Source: Pseudomonas fluorescens (GTDB taxonomy: Bacteria; Pseudomonadota; Gammaproteobacteria; Pseudomonadales; Pseudomonadaceae). Taken from it: 64,000 nucleotides of DNA. How positions within the stretch are numbered: the first letter of the stretch is position 1; each line of letters begins with the position of its first letter. This document shows, piece after piece, positions 17,614 through 25,997 of this stretch. The stretch lies in NCBI RefSeq assembly GCF_001307275.1, contig NZ_CP012831.1, positions 4,146,501 through 4,210,500 of the forward strand. Direction: 5' to 3'. Position numbers and translations under genes: made by a program. The notes below the pieces were generated by a model. The model was given only the letters and a program-made list of their open reading frames with translations, had not been told where the DNA came from and did not search any database.

Positions 17614-18564
17614 ATGAATCTGACTGAACCCCGCGAGCTGGCCCCCTTGCTTGAAGCTTTCCTGTTGGCTTCGGGAAAGCCGCAATCGATGGAGCGCCTG
17701 TTCGAACTCTTCGAAGAAGGCGAGCGACCCGAGCCGGCCGTGTTCAAGAAAGCCCTGACGCTGTTGGGCAAGTCCTGCGAAGGACGAGCTTTCGAACTCA
17801 AGGAAGTGGCGTCCGGTTATCGCCTGCAGATCCGCGAGAAGTTCGCGCCCTGGGTCGGACGCCTGTGGGAGGAGCGGCCGCAGCGTTACTCCCGCGCCAT
17901 GCTCGAGACCATGGCGTTGATCGCCTATCGCCAACCGATCACCCGGGGCGAGATCGAGGATGTACGGGGCGTGGCGGTCAACAGCCATATCGTCAAGACG
18001 TTGCTGGAGCGCGAGTGGATCCGCGTCGTCGGCTATCGCGATGTGCCGGGCAAACCCGCGATGTTCGCCACCACCAAGGCCTTTCTCGATCACTTCAACC
18101 TGAAGAACCTGGATGACCTGCCGCCCCTGGCCGAACTGCGGGAGCTGGAACCCGAACCGGTACTGGAGTTCGACGACGTGCCGGTGCCCCAGGGCTTGCA
18201 GGAACTGGCGGATGCCAGCGCCGAGCCTGAGGAACCGAAGGAAGAGACCAGTTTCCATTCGTTGTTGCTGGAGCTGGACACCATGGAGGAGGGCTTGAAG
18301 ACTGATTTCGACGACCTGCTGCGTGAGGGGCCAGGACCTGAAGGCGAGACGAATGATCAGCCGGAGCCCGACGACGTTGAACTTCAAGCCGAGCCTGAAC
18401 CCGAAGAAGACATCCTCGGCGTTGCCGAAGCCCGGGAAAAACTGCTGGCCGCTGTCGCCGCCCTCCAGCCTCACGAGCCCGAGCCGGAATTGAGCGACGA
18501 AGAAGCCGAAGCCCGTGCCCTGGCCGAAGCGATCGAGAACGAACGGCGCCAGTTCGACGACTGA
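17614..18564 (+). CDS. scpB: Segregation and condensation protein B
   Basis: 316 residues. The N-terminal 170 residues contain the two winged helices of ScpB (ETMALIAYRQPITRGEIEDVRG). The C-terminal third is a long acidic, Glu/Pro-rich tail (about 180-316) that is longer than in many ScpB proteins but usual in Pseudomonas. Partner of ScpA in chromosome segregation. Confidence 0.93.
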   Translation: MNLTEPRELAPLLEAFLLASGKPQSMERLFELFEEGERPEPAVFKKALTLLGKSCEGRAFELKEVASGYRLQIREKFAPWVGRLWEERPQRYSRAMLETMALIAYRQPITRGEIEDVRGVAVNSHIVKTLLEREWIRVVGYRDVPGKPAMFATTKAFLDHFNLKNLDDLPPLAELRELEPEPVLEFDDVPVPQGLQELADASAEPEEPKEETSFHSLLLELDTMEEGLKTDFDDLLREGPGPEGETNDQPEPDDVELQAEPEPEEDILGVAEAREKLLAAVAALQPHEPEPELSDEEAEARALAEAIENERRQFDD

Positions 18565-18592
18565 TACAACTGGTTTGGAAACGCCGTCCCCT

Positions 18593-18684
18593 GTGGGAGC
18601 CGAGCTTGCTCGCGATGACAGAGGAACATTCAGCATCAATGCAGGCTGACCCACCGCTATCGCGAGCAAGCTCGGCTCCCACAG
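18593..18684. repeat. REP doublet, family B (inverted pair)
   Basis: Two copies of the GTGGGAGCCGAGCTTGCTCGCGAT type face each other between scpB and rluB. Confidence 0.9.
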
Positions 18685-18862
18685 GGGGCTTCAGCCACCG
18701 GTCGGCGGAAAAAGCGCTGAGCCTGGGTTGATCAGCTAGTCTCAGATGCGCAATTGCCTCAACAGGCGTATGATTCGCGACCCTTTGGCGATCCCTTCGT
18801 CCAAGACCCGTTTTCAAAGCGTCAGGCCAAGCCTGACCCGACCACACCGGGAGGTGCCCAGA

Positions 18863-20098
18863 ATGAAAGACCAAGACCAGAACGACAGCCAGGAAATCGG
18901 CCCAGCAGGCGAGAAGCTGCAAAAAGTCCTCGCCCGTATCGGCGTCGGTTCGCGCCGTGACGTGGAAGCCTGGATCACTCAGGGCCGGATCAAGGTCAAT
19001 GGCAAAGATGCCACCTTGGGCCTGCGTGTCGACATGCACGACGCCATCACCATCGATGGCAAGGTGATCAAGCGCGAAGAGGCCGCCGAAACGGTGCGCC
19101 GCGTGATCATGTACAACAAACCCGACGGCGAGATCTGCACCCGTGACGACCCGGAAGGCCGTCCGACCGTGTTCGACAAGATGCCGCGTCCGAAAGAAGG
19201 CCGCTGGATCAACATCGGGCGGCTGGACATCAACACCACCGGTTTGCTGATGTTCACCACCGACGGTGAGCTGGCCAACCGTTTGATGCACCCGTCCTAC
19301 GAGATGGACCGCGAATACGCCGTGCGTGTGCGTGGCGAAGTCGACGACGAGATGATCGAGCGCCTCAAGGCCGGTGTTGTGCTGGAAGACGGCCCGGCGC
19401 GTTTCACCGACATCAAGCAGGCGCCCGGCGGTGAAGGTTTCAACCACTGGTATCACTGCGTGGTGATGGAAGGCCGTAACCGTGAAGTGCGGCGTTTGTG
19501 GGAATCCCAGGGGCTGGTGGTCAGCCGCCTCAAGCGCGTGCGTTTCGGCCCGGTGTTCCTCAACTCCGACCTGCCGATGGGCCGCTGGCGCGAAATGAGC
19601 CAGTACGAAGTCGACATCCTGGCCGCCGAAGTGGGTCTCAAGCCGGTGGCGATGCCGCAGATGACCGCCAAGAGCAAGGACAAGCTGGAGCGGATGCAGC
19701 GTAAATCCTCGCGCCCGATGGGCAAGACCGAGCGCGTGCGTACGCTGCGTCCGGCTGCTGAAGGTGTGGCGACCGGTCCGCGTCCTTCCCGCGAGCCGCA
19801 GATCGAAGGCGAGCGCCCGGCCCGCAAGCCTGCGCCTCGTCAGGACGGTGAGCGTGGCCCACGTACGCCGCGTCCGGCCAATGGTCGGACTGAGCGCGGT
19901 GAAGGTCGCGGTGCTCCGGCAGGTCGCGGTACGCCCGTCGCCGATCGCCCGGCCGACACCAAGCGTCCGGCCAAGCCGGCGCCGAAAAAGCGCCCGGGTA
20001 TCGTCCTGGCCGACCGCGACGCGCCATCGGGCAAGCGCCGTGGTGCACCGGCAGGTTCGGGACAGCGTCCGGGGTTCGGGCGTCGTAAGCCGGAGTGA
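18863..20098 (+). CDS. rluB: 23S rRNA pseudouridine-2605 synthase
   Basis: 411 residues from the ATG at 18863, which has a good GGGAGG site; a longer frame has no signal. An S4 RNA-binding domain (LQKVLARIGVGSRRDVE) precedes the RsuA/RluB catalytic domain with the active aspartate in IGRLDINTTGL. The last 130 residues form a basic Arg/Pro/Gly tail, longer than in E. coli and typical of pseudomonads, likely to bind RNA. It ends in a strong terminator. Confidence 0.92.
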   Translation: MKDQDQNDSQEIGPAGEKLQKVLARIGVGSRRDVEAWITQGRIKVNGKDATLGLRVDMHDAITIDGKVIKREEAAETVRRVIMYNKPDGEICTRDDPEGRPTVFDKMPRPKEGRWINIGRLDINTTGLLMFTTDGELANRLMHPSYEMDREYAVRVRGEVDDEMIERLKAGVVLEDGPARFTDIKQAPGGEGFNHWYHCVVMEGRNREVRRLWESQGLVVSRLKRVRFGPVFLNSDLPMGRWREMSQYEVDILAAEVGLKPVAMPQMTAKSKDKLERMQRKSSRPMGKTERVRTLRPAAEGVATGPRPSREPQIEGERPARKPAPRQDGERGPRTPRPANGRTERGEGRGAPAGRGTPVADRPADTKRPAKPAPKKRPGIVLADRDAPSGKRRGAPAGSGQRPGFGRRKPE

Positions 20099-20114
20099 TC
20101 GGCAGCCGCCCATG

Positions 20115-20146
20115 AAAAAAGCCAACTTTCGAGTTGGCTTTTTTTT
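20115..20146 (+). terminator. Terminator after rluB
   Basis: AAAAAAGCCAAC, TTTCGA loop, GTTGGC and eight T. The A run on the other arm could let it act on both strands. Confidence 0.9.
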
Positions 20147-20181
20147 GCCTGGCTTTTATTGATGCGGTGCCGGTGAGTCCG

Positions 20182-20280
20182 CTATCGCGAGCAAGCTCGC
20201 TCCCACAAGGGGCTTCAGCGAATGGAAGATTTACATTCAACGTCGTCCCACTGTGGGAGCGAGCTTGCTCGCGATGGCGG
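20182..20280. repeat. REP pair, family B (outward arrangement)
   Basis: A reverse copy is followed by a forward copy about 45 bp later, between rluB and the convergent M29-like gene. Confidence 0.85.
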
Positions 20281-20303
20281 CATCAGCCGTGCAGAAATCC
20301 CAC

Positions 20304-21269
20304 CTAAAGCACAAACCGTCCATCGAACATCGGCTCGTTATCCAGCGCCAATACGCCGCTCTCGAAAATCAGATCCAGATGATGGCTGCCCTTGGCCCCG
20401 CCACCCAGTCCCAGGTGCAAGCCGCAGTGGCGCTCCTCGAAACCGGCATTGCGGGCGTACAGGCTCTTGACCCCTTCGTTGGTGCCGATCCCCAATTCCT
20501 CGATGCGGCGATTGGACGGGTTGGCGTCCAGGTATTTGTTGAAGTCGTGCTCCAGGCCAGGTACATCGGTGGCGATTTTCTGGATGGTGGAGTCTTCGAT
20601 CCACAGCTCCAGCGGCGATTGCAACACGCCGTATTTGCGTGCGAACGGGATGGTGCTCAGGAATGTGCCGACAAAATTCACCCGGCCATTGATGGTGTCG
20701 CTGTGGGTGGCGATTTCGCCGGGGGCCAGGTCGTAGTTGCCGACCCCGTTGATGTCGGTCCATTTCTTAACGCCGCCCAGGGCGGTGTCGAAATATGAAC
20801 CGCGGTCATCCTGGAAACTCAGGGTCGTCGCCTGGGACATGCGTCGGATCAGGTGACTGTTGAGCCCGGCGATGCGCTGGGGAATCACGCTGAAGGTGTC
20901 GTAGAAATAATCGCCGTAGTCCTTGAACAGCAGCGATTTCTTCCAGTTGTCGGCCATCACGCCTTGCAGCGCACGGACAAAGTCCGGGCCGTCGGGACGT
21001 GGGTTGGGCAGGGTGGAAGAGTCGTAGAAGAAAATATACAGATCGCTGTCGGCAATGGCCTTGGACAGGCGCTCCGTGGGCTCGAGGTCCAGGCGCATGG
21101 CACTGAACCGGAAGGGTGAGCCGCTGCCCGCCTGTTCGGCGATGGCGCCGGTCAGCGCTTCGTAGTCAGCAGTATGACCGAGCAACACCTTGGCGGGCTG
21201 AATGCCGGCCAGGGCGGGATGGTGTTCGAGATAGTAAAGGAAATGTGAGATGGCTCGTTGTGTGTCCAT
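20304..21269 (-). CDS. M29-like (aminopeptidase T/AmpS-type) protein
   Basis: 321 residues, with a good AGGGAAG site before the ATG. The second half looks like the catalytic part of peptidase family M29: PGEIATH (E185), EELGIGTN (E258/E259), LHLGLGG (H285) and SHHLDLIFESG (H297, D299) line up with the five metal ligands of aminopeptidase T. It is about 90 residues shorter than typical AmpS/AmpT, the N-terminal half being reduced and unrecognised. Upstream, after an attenuator, is a gene for a 45-residue acidic peptide. The pair may be a peptide precursor and its processing or binding enzyme. Substrate unknown. Confidence 0.65.
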   Translation of the reverse strand: MDTQRAISHFLYYLEHHPALAGIQPAKVLLGHTADYEALTGAIAEQAGSGSPFRFSAMRLDLEPTERLSKAIADSDLYIFFYDSSTLPNPRPDGPDFVRALQGVMADNWKKSLLFKDYGDYFYDTFSVIPQRIAGLNSHLIRRMSQATTLSFQDDRGSYFDTALGGVKKWTDINGVGNYDLAPGEIATHSDTINGRVNFVGTFLSTIPFARKYGVLQSPLELWIEDSTIQKIATDVPGLEHDFNKYLDANPSNRRIEELGIGTNEGVKSLYARNAGFEERHCGLHLGLGGGAKGSHHLDLIFESGVLALDNEPMFDGRFVL

Positions 21270-21314
21270 GCTTATTCTTCCCTGACAAGTTCATTTAACT
21301 TCCCTGACAACCGG

Positions 21315-21353
21315 CAAAAAGTGGCGGAGTCGACCGGCCGGATCGCCTCCGCC
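21315..21353 (-). terminator. Intercistronic attenuator between the 45-aa peptide and the M29-like gene
   Basis: On the minus strand GGCGGAG and CTCCGCC form a stem around a CCGGCCGG-containing loop, followed by ACTTTTTG. It would let the peptide mRNA accumulate over the downstream gene, as is common for precursor peptides. Confidence 0.7.
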
Positions 21354-21362
21354 GGGCGGTGC

Positions 21363-21500
21363 CTACAGAGGCCACATCGCCGTGCCGAACGGAACGACTG
21401 CGTCGGCTTGCATCATTTCAACGGCGGCTTCATGGGTTGGGGCTTCAAACCATTCGTCCAGTTGCAGTTCGGTTTCCAAGTCTTTGTCCAGTGCTTGCAT
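21363..21500 (-). CDS. 45-residue precursor-like peptide
   Basis: The ORF has an ideal ribosome site (AGGAG, 7 bases before the ATG). The peptide starts MQALDKDLETELQLDEWF and ends AVVPFGTAMWPL: an acidic, leader-like N-terminal half and a short hydrophobic C-terminal half with no charge. There is no export signal and no cysteine. It is followed by an attenuator and the M29-like gene. The form fits a ribosomally made, modified peptide precursor, but no modifying enzyme other than the M29-like protein is adjacent. A small structural or regulatory protein is an alternative. Confidence 0.65.
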   Translation of the reverse strand: MQALDKDLETELQLDEWFEAPTHEAAVEMMQADAVVPFGTAMWPL

Positions 21501-21736
21501 AGTGAATCTCCTAGATGACTTTTACGGAAATCAGCGGACCGATTCGGCGAGTGGAAACAGGCCGGTGACGGCACCGCAGAACTTGTCGGCACGATGCCTT
21601 GGCAAGTCGCTGAAAACCTAGTCGAGGGTTTTTTGGATTGCAAAAAAATAATTTATTTTTTTCGTTTGAACTTTTTGTTCCATTTTTAACGACAACATTA
21701 CTCATTCAAAAACAGCCGCCTGGGTGTTTTTTTTAA

Positions 21737-21750
21737 TAGGTAGCTACCTA
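21737..21750. promoter_or_regulatory. Perfect 14-bp palindrome TAGGTAGCTACCTA
   Basis: A perfect palindrome next to the AT-rich tract, about 240 bp upstream of the peptide start on the minus strand. A candidate operator or activator site; no cognate regulator is adjacent. Confidence 0.45.
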
Positions 21751-21843
21751 CCGTCAATTTGCAGTCAGCCTACGGAAATTTCCTACTTGGAAAGTTTGCG
21801 TGACGGGTTGTAAAGAAATGCTGACGAAAAAGACCGGCCGAGA

Positions 21844-21865
21844 GGGGCCGAAACGTCGTTTCCCC
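21844..21865. promoter_or_regulatory. Inverted repeat centred on GAAACGTCGTTTC
   Basis: GAAACG-T-CGTTTC is a perfect inverted repeat flanked by GGGGCC and CCCC, so the RNA would form a stable hairpin. There is no T run, so it is unlikely to be a terminator. Function unknown. Confidence 0.35.
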
Positions 21866-22001
21866 AAAGCGTAAGAAAAAACTTCCGTAAGCCCCACCCT
21901 GCAGGGTTTTCCAAGGCTCTGGCCCGCTTGTTTCGAATCGATGGGCAGGGTGAGATGCGCCCCATGCCTGTCGTGCAGGTGAATAACAAAAAGGAGGCGC
22001 A

Positions 22002-22148
22002 ATGAACGCCGCAGCTCCAGTGCATTTCTCCCGTCGTGGCGTTTTTAGCGCTACACCCTTCAGGGGCTCGCAAGGGCCTGGACACTTTTTTGCAGCCGCC
22101 CGGCATGTTCGAGGCGGACCCATGCAATCCCGGCAAACGACACGCTGA
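22002..22148 (+). CDS. Possible 48-residue ORF with a strong ribosome site
   Basis: The sequence AAGGAGGCGCA precedes the ATG, one of the best ribosome sites in the window. The product is basic, rich in Arg, Phe, Gly and Ala, and resembles no protein I know. It lies in the long leader region upstream of aroP. It could be a small protein, a regulatory upstream ORF or a chance match. Confidence 0.3.
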   Translation: MNAAAPVHFSRRGVFSATPFRGSQGPGHFFAAARHVRGGPMQSRQTTR

Positions 22149-22314
22149 TCCGGTGGTGTCTGGCAGCAGGGGGTCAGCGGTGTACAATGCGCCGCGTTTT
22201 ACTGTGACCCTTCGCGTACCCACGCACTTTCAAGGTTATCCACCTTGTTCACTCCGCCACGCCACAAGCGTGTCGGGTTCGATTTCGTCACAGATAAAAA
22301 CAAACAGGTGACGC

Positions 22315-22377
22315 ATGACCGTTGTAAAAACGCTGAATTCCTGGTGCCTGCGCTGGGGTTTGATCGGCGCTGCTTGA
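22315..22377 (+). CDS. aroP leader peptide with two tryptophans
   Basis: A 20-residue ORF with an AGGTG site begins MTVVKTLNSWCLRWG and stops 60 bp before aroP. Two Trp codons three apart (SWCLRW) upstream of an aromatic amino acid permease suggest translation-dependent control of aroP. An eight-pair stem (GCTGCTTG with CGAGCGGC, 22370-22395) overlaps the stop codon; there is no T run, so a classical attenuator is not evident. Confidence 0.45.
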   Translation: MTVVKTLNSWCLRWGLIGAA

Positions 22378-22437
22378 GATCCGATTCGAGCGGCAACGTC
22401 TAACGAACATCATCAAACCTTGCGTGAGACCCTTTTC

Positions 22438-23853
22438 ATGAGTGGACAAAACTCGCATTCGGGCGAGCTGAAACGCGGCCTGAAAAATCGCCACATTCAA
22501 CTGATCGCCCTCGGTGGCGCGATCGGCACCGGCCTGTTCCTCGGCTCGGCGGGGGTGCTGAAATCAGCCGGCCCGTCGATGATCCTCGGCTACGCCATCT
22601 GCGGCTTCATCGCCTTCATGATCATGCGCCAGTTGGGCGAAATGATCGTCGAAGAGCCCGTCGCCGGGTCCTTCAGCCACTTCGCCCACAAGTACTGGGG
22701 CGGTTTCGCCGGGTTCCTGTCGGGTTGGAACTGCTGGATTCTCTACATCCTGGTGGGCATGTCCGAGCTGACCGCGGTCGGCAAGTACATCCATTACTGG
22801 GCCCCGGACATTCCGACCTGGGTGTCGGCGGCGGCGTTTTTCATCCTGATCAATGCGATCAACCTGGCCAATGTCAAAGTCTTCGGCGAGGCCGAGTTCT
22901 GGTTCGCGATCATCAAGGTCGTGGCGATTGTCGGCATGATTGCCTTGGGCAGCTATTTGCTGGTCAGCGGTCATGGTGGTCCGCAGGCGTCGGTGACCAA
23001 CCTGTGGTCCCATGGTGGGTTCTTCCCCAACGGCGTGAGCGGCCTGGTGATGGCCATGGCGATCATCATGTTCTCCTTCGGTGGCCTGGAAATGCTCGGT
23101 TTCACCGCCGCTGAGGCCGACAAGCCGAAAACCGTGATCCCCAAGGCCATCAACCAGGTGATCTACCGGATTCTGATTTTCTACATCGGCGCGCTCGTGG
23201 TGCTGTTGTCCCTGACCCCTTGGGACAGCCTGCTGGCCACCCTTAACGCTTCCGGCGATGCCTACAGCGGCAGCCCGTTCGTGCAGGTGTTCTCGATGCT
23301 GGGCAGCAACACCGCTGCGCATATCCTCAACTTCGTGGTGCTGACCGCCGCGCTGTCGGTGTACAACAGCGGCACCTACTGCAACAGCCGCATGTTGCTG
23401 GGCATGGCCGAGCAGGGCGATGCGCCCAAGGCCTTGTCCAGGATCGACAAGCGCGGCGTGCCGGTACGTTCGATCCTCGCGTCGGCGGCGGTCACGCTGG
23501 TGGCGGTGCTGTTGAACTACCTGGTCCCGCAGCATGCGTTGGAGTTGTTGATGTCGCTGGTGGTCGCGACCCTGGTGATCAACTGGGCGATGATCAGCTA
23601 CTCGCACTTCAAGTTCCGCCAGCACATGAACCAGACCCAGCAGACGCCACTGTTCAAAGCGCTGTGGTATCCGTACGGCAACTACATCTGCCTGGCGTTC
23701 GTGGTGTTCATCCTGGGCGTGATGTTGCTGATTCCCGGCATCCAGATCTCGGTCTACGCGATTCCGGTGTGGGTGGTGTTCATGTGGGTGTGCTACGTGA
23801 TCAAGAACAAGCGCAGTGCCCGCCAGGAATTGGCTGTGGCGGCTGCCAAGTAA
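22438..23853 (+). CDS. aroP: Aromatic amino acid permease
   Basis: 471 residues with about 12 hydrophobic helices of the APC superfamily amino acid transporter family. The start (RGLKNRHIQLIALGGAIGTG) and helix 3/4 (MRQLGEMIVEEPVAGSFSHFA) are very close to E. coli AroP, the general transporter for Phe, Tyr and Trp by proton symport. The ATG at 22438 was chosen over one 18 bp upstream because it matches the family start. A Trp-containing leader peptide precedes it. Confidence 0.88.
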   Translation: MSGQNSHSGELKRGLKNRHIQLIALGGAIGTGLFLGSAGVLKSAGPSMILGYAICGFIAFMIMRQLGEMIVEEPVAGSFSHFAHKYWGGFAGFLSGWNCWILYILVGMSELTAVGKYIHYWAPDIPTWVSAAAFFILINAINLANVKVFGEAEFWFAIIKVVAIVGMIALGSYLLVSGHGGPQASVTNLWSHGGFFPNGVSGLVMAMAIIMFSFGGLEMLGFTAAEADKPKTVIPKAINQVIYRILIFYIGALVVLLSLTPWDSLLATLNASGDAYSGSPFVQVFSMLGSNTAAHILNFVVLTAALSVYNSGTYCNSRMLLGMAEQGDAPKALSRIDKRGVPVRSILASAAVTLVAVLLNYLVPQHALELLMSLVVATLVINWAMISYSHFKFRQHMNQTQQTPLFKALWYPYGNYICLAFVVFILGVMLLIPGIQISVYAIPVWVVFMWVCYVIKNKRSARQELAVAAAK

Positions 23854-23865
23854 GCACGAAACCCT

Positions 23866-23952
23866 GTGGGAGCGAGCTTGCTCGCGATGGCGGTGGGTCA
23901 GCAATATCAAGGGTGACTGACACACTGCAATCGCGAGCAAGCTCGCTCCCAC
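23866..23952. repeat. REP doublet, family B (inverted pair)
   Basis: Inverted pair of GTGGGAGCGAGCTTGCTCGC copies between aroP and arfB. Confidence 0.9.
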
Positions 23953-24017
23953 AGGAGTTAGGCGTCGCCCTGGGGGATTCGGGGTATTCTGTGGGGCTTG
24001 ATAGCGGACCCTTTCCC

Positions 24018-24431
24018 ATGCTGGCGATTTCCAACACCGTGCACATCCCGGACGCCGAGATCGAGCTGACGGCCATCCGCGCCCAGGGGGCCGGGGGGCA
24101 GAACGTCAACAAGGTCTCCAGCGCCGTGCATTTGCGCTTCGACATTCCGGCCTCGTCGCTGCCCGAGTTCTACAAGGAGCGGTTGCTGGCCCTGCGCGAC
24201 AGTCGCATTACCAGCGACGGTGTGCTGATCATCAAGGCCCAGCAATACCGTACCCAGGAACAGAACCGGGCCGACGCGCTGGAGCGCTTGTCCGAACTGA
24301 TCCTCAGCGCCACCAAGGTCGAAAAGAAGCGCCGCCCGACCAAGCCGACCCTGGGTTCGAAAAAGCGTCGCCTGGAATCCAAGACCAAGCGCGGCTCGAT
24401 CAAGGCCGGGCGCGGCAAGGTGGATTTCTAG
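24018..24431 (+). CDS. arfB: Alternative ribosome-rescue factor ArfB (YaeJ)
   Basis: 137 residues. The GGQ peptidyl-tRNA hydrolysis motif is in RAQGAGGQNVNKV (near residue 27), and the C-terminal 35 residues form the basic tail (KKRRPTKPTLGSKKRRLESKTKRG) that enters the empty mRNA channel of stalled ribosomes. It has no codon-recognition domain, which separates it from RF1/RF2. Its stop overlaps by 4 bp the stop of the convergent MFS gene. Confidence 0.92.
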   Translation: MLAISNTVHIPDAEIELTAIRAQGAGGQNVNKVSSAVHLRFDIPASSLPEFYKERLLALRDSRITSDGVLIIKAQQYRTQEQNRADALERLSELILSATKVEKKRRPTKPTLGSKKRRLESKTKRGSIKAGRGKVDF

Positions 24432-25627
24432 TCCTTCTCCCGCGCTTCACGGTAGCGGGGCGCCTGCCGGTACAGGTAGACACTCAGTGCCAACCCACCC
24501 AGGGCCGCCAGGGCGGCGAACAGAAAGATCGAGGCAAAGCCGAAGCCCGCGGCAATCGCGCCGGCCAGTGGCCCGGTGATCCCCAACGACAAATCAATGA
24601 ACAGCGAATAGGCGCCCACCGCCGCCCCACGACTGGAGGCCGGCACCAGGTTGACCGCTTCCACGCCCAGCGCTGGAAACACCAGGGAAAAGCCGAAACC
24701 GCTCAACGCCGCGCCCGCCAGGGCCCAGTGGGCATCCGGTGCGAGCCACAACAGCAACAAACCGAGGGTTTCCACCGACAGGCAGGCAATCGCTACGCGA
24801 AAGCCGCCCAGACGGTTGATCAGGTTGCCGAACAACAGGCGCGCGCCGATGAAGCTGGCGCCGAACAGGCTCAGGCACAGCACGGCGTTATCCCAGTGCT
24901 GCGTGGCGTAGTAGAGGGTGATGAAGGTCGCGATCGTGCCAAACCCGATGGAGCCCAGGGCCAGGCCGCAGCCGTGTGGCAGCACACGTCCCAACACATG
25001 CATGAACGGCAGGCGTTCGCCAGCGACGATGGGCGCCGCGGTTTTGCGCCAGGCCAATGCCAGCCCCAGCAAACCCAGCAAGATGATGCTGACGCCCATG
25101 CTCCACAGCCCTAACGCATTGACCAGCCATACCCCCAACGGCGCACCGATCGCCAGCGCGCCGTAACTGGCGATGCCGTTCCAGGAAATCACCTTGGCGG
25201 TATTCGCTGCACCGACCCGGCCAATGCCCCAGCCAATCGAACCCGAACCCACCAGGCTTTCGGCACTGCCCAGCACCAGGCGACCGATCAACAGGCTGAT
25301 CAGGCTGAGTGTCGGCAGGTGGGGCGTCCAGGCCGACACGAGCATGAACACACCGCTCAGCCCACAGCCGGCGAGGCCGAACATCACCGCGCGCTTGCTC
25401 CCCAGGTTGTCGATGATTCGCCCTGCGTAAGGGCGACTGAGCAGGGTGGCCAGGTACTGCACGCTGATCACCAGCCCGGCGATCACCGCGCCGAAACCCA
25501 GTTCGCCATGGACGAAACCGGGCAGCACGGCCAGGGGAATGCCGATATTCAGGTAGCCAATGAAGGTGAACAGGACGATGGAAACGACTTGCAGCGTGAC
25601 CGCCAGGGGGCGCTGGGAATCTGACAT
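24428..25627 (-). CDS. MFS transporter, YhhS-like
   Basis: 399 residues from the ATG at 25627 (MSDSQRPLAV); a GTG five codons upstream is possible. Twelve hydrophobic helices and the loop 2-3 motif (SRPYAGRIIDNLGSKRAV) identify a major facilitator superfamily exporter of the YhhS type, whose members pump small molecules such as arabinose-like compounds or herbicide analogues. The substrate here is unknown. It stands alone. Confidence 0.8.
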   Translation of the reverse strand: MSDSQRPLAVTLQVVSIVLFTFIGYLNIGIPLAVLPGFVHGELGFGAVIAGLVISVQYLATLLSRPYAGRIIDNLGSKRAVMFGLAGCGLSGVFMLVSAWTPHLPTLSLISLLIGRLVLGSAESLVGSGSIGWGIGRVGAANTAKVISWNGIASYGALAIGAPLGVWLVNALGLWSMGVSIILLGLLGLALAWRKTAAPIVAGERLPFMHVLGRVLPHGCGLALGSIGFGTIATFITLYYATQHWDNAVLCLSLFGASFIGARLLFGNLINRLGGFRVAIACLSVETLGLLLLWLAPDAHWALAGAALSGFGFSLVFPALGVEAVNLVPASSRGAAVGAYSLFIDLSLGITGPLAGAIAAGFGFASIFLFAALAALGGLALSVYLYRQAPRYREAREKD

Positions 25628-25729
25628 GGGAAAGAGGTCCACGGAGCAGCGGGATAGATAGGCTGCTTATGATAACGGCGAGCGCGGCGTCCGGGCGGGG
25701 AAAAGTAAAACTATTTGCCCAATGGTGGT

Positions 25730-25924
25730 TCAGCTGTCGTGCTGTCCACTGACCAGGCGCGTGGTGACCAGCGCGGCGATGGCGTTTTCTTCGCTGCCGA
25801 AACGGGCCAGCAGGGCCGCTTGTTTCTCGGCGGGAAGGCGGGTCCAGATCTCGACCATTTTCTCGGCGGTGCCGATCAGGACGCTGGCCTGGCTTTCGCT
25901 GAAGGGAGGGGTGTCATCGGTCAT
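25730..25924 (-). CDS. Conserved small protein, unknown function
   Basis: 64 residues from the ATG at 25924 (MTDDTPPFSES); the longer frame lacks a ribosome site. Soluble, mostly helical, no cysteine. Such short proteins are common in Pseudomonas next to the following 47-residue ORF, but I know no function. Confidence 0.55.
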   Translation of the reverse strand: MTDDTPPFSESQASVLIGTAEKMVEIWTRLPAEKQAALLARFGSEENAIAALVTTRLVSGQHDS

Positions 25925-25997
25925 GGGGGCACTCGGGTTCAGGCAGTGTGGAAAGCGCATCTTAGCGCTTTCCACACGGTCTGGTGGTGCGGGTCAA

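Larger units (their letters stand above)
21501..22001. other. AT-rich regulatory stretch upstream of the peptide gene
   Basis: About 500 bp without a convincing gene. Bases 21630-21740 are strikingly AT-rich against a high-GC background, with several A and T runs. The stretch contains the palindrome at 21737-21750 and the hairpin at 21844-21865. It probably holds the minus-strand promoter of the peptide unit. Confidence 0.5.

Noticed and set aside
21511..21705. 64-residue minus-strand ORF upstream of the 45-residue peptide
   Set aside because: Its start lies in the AT-rich promoter tract, it has no good ribosome site and the product looks random.
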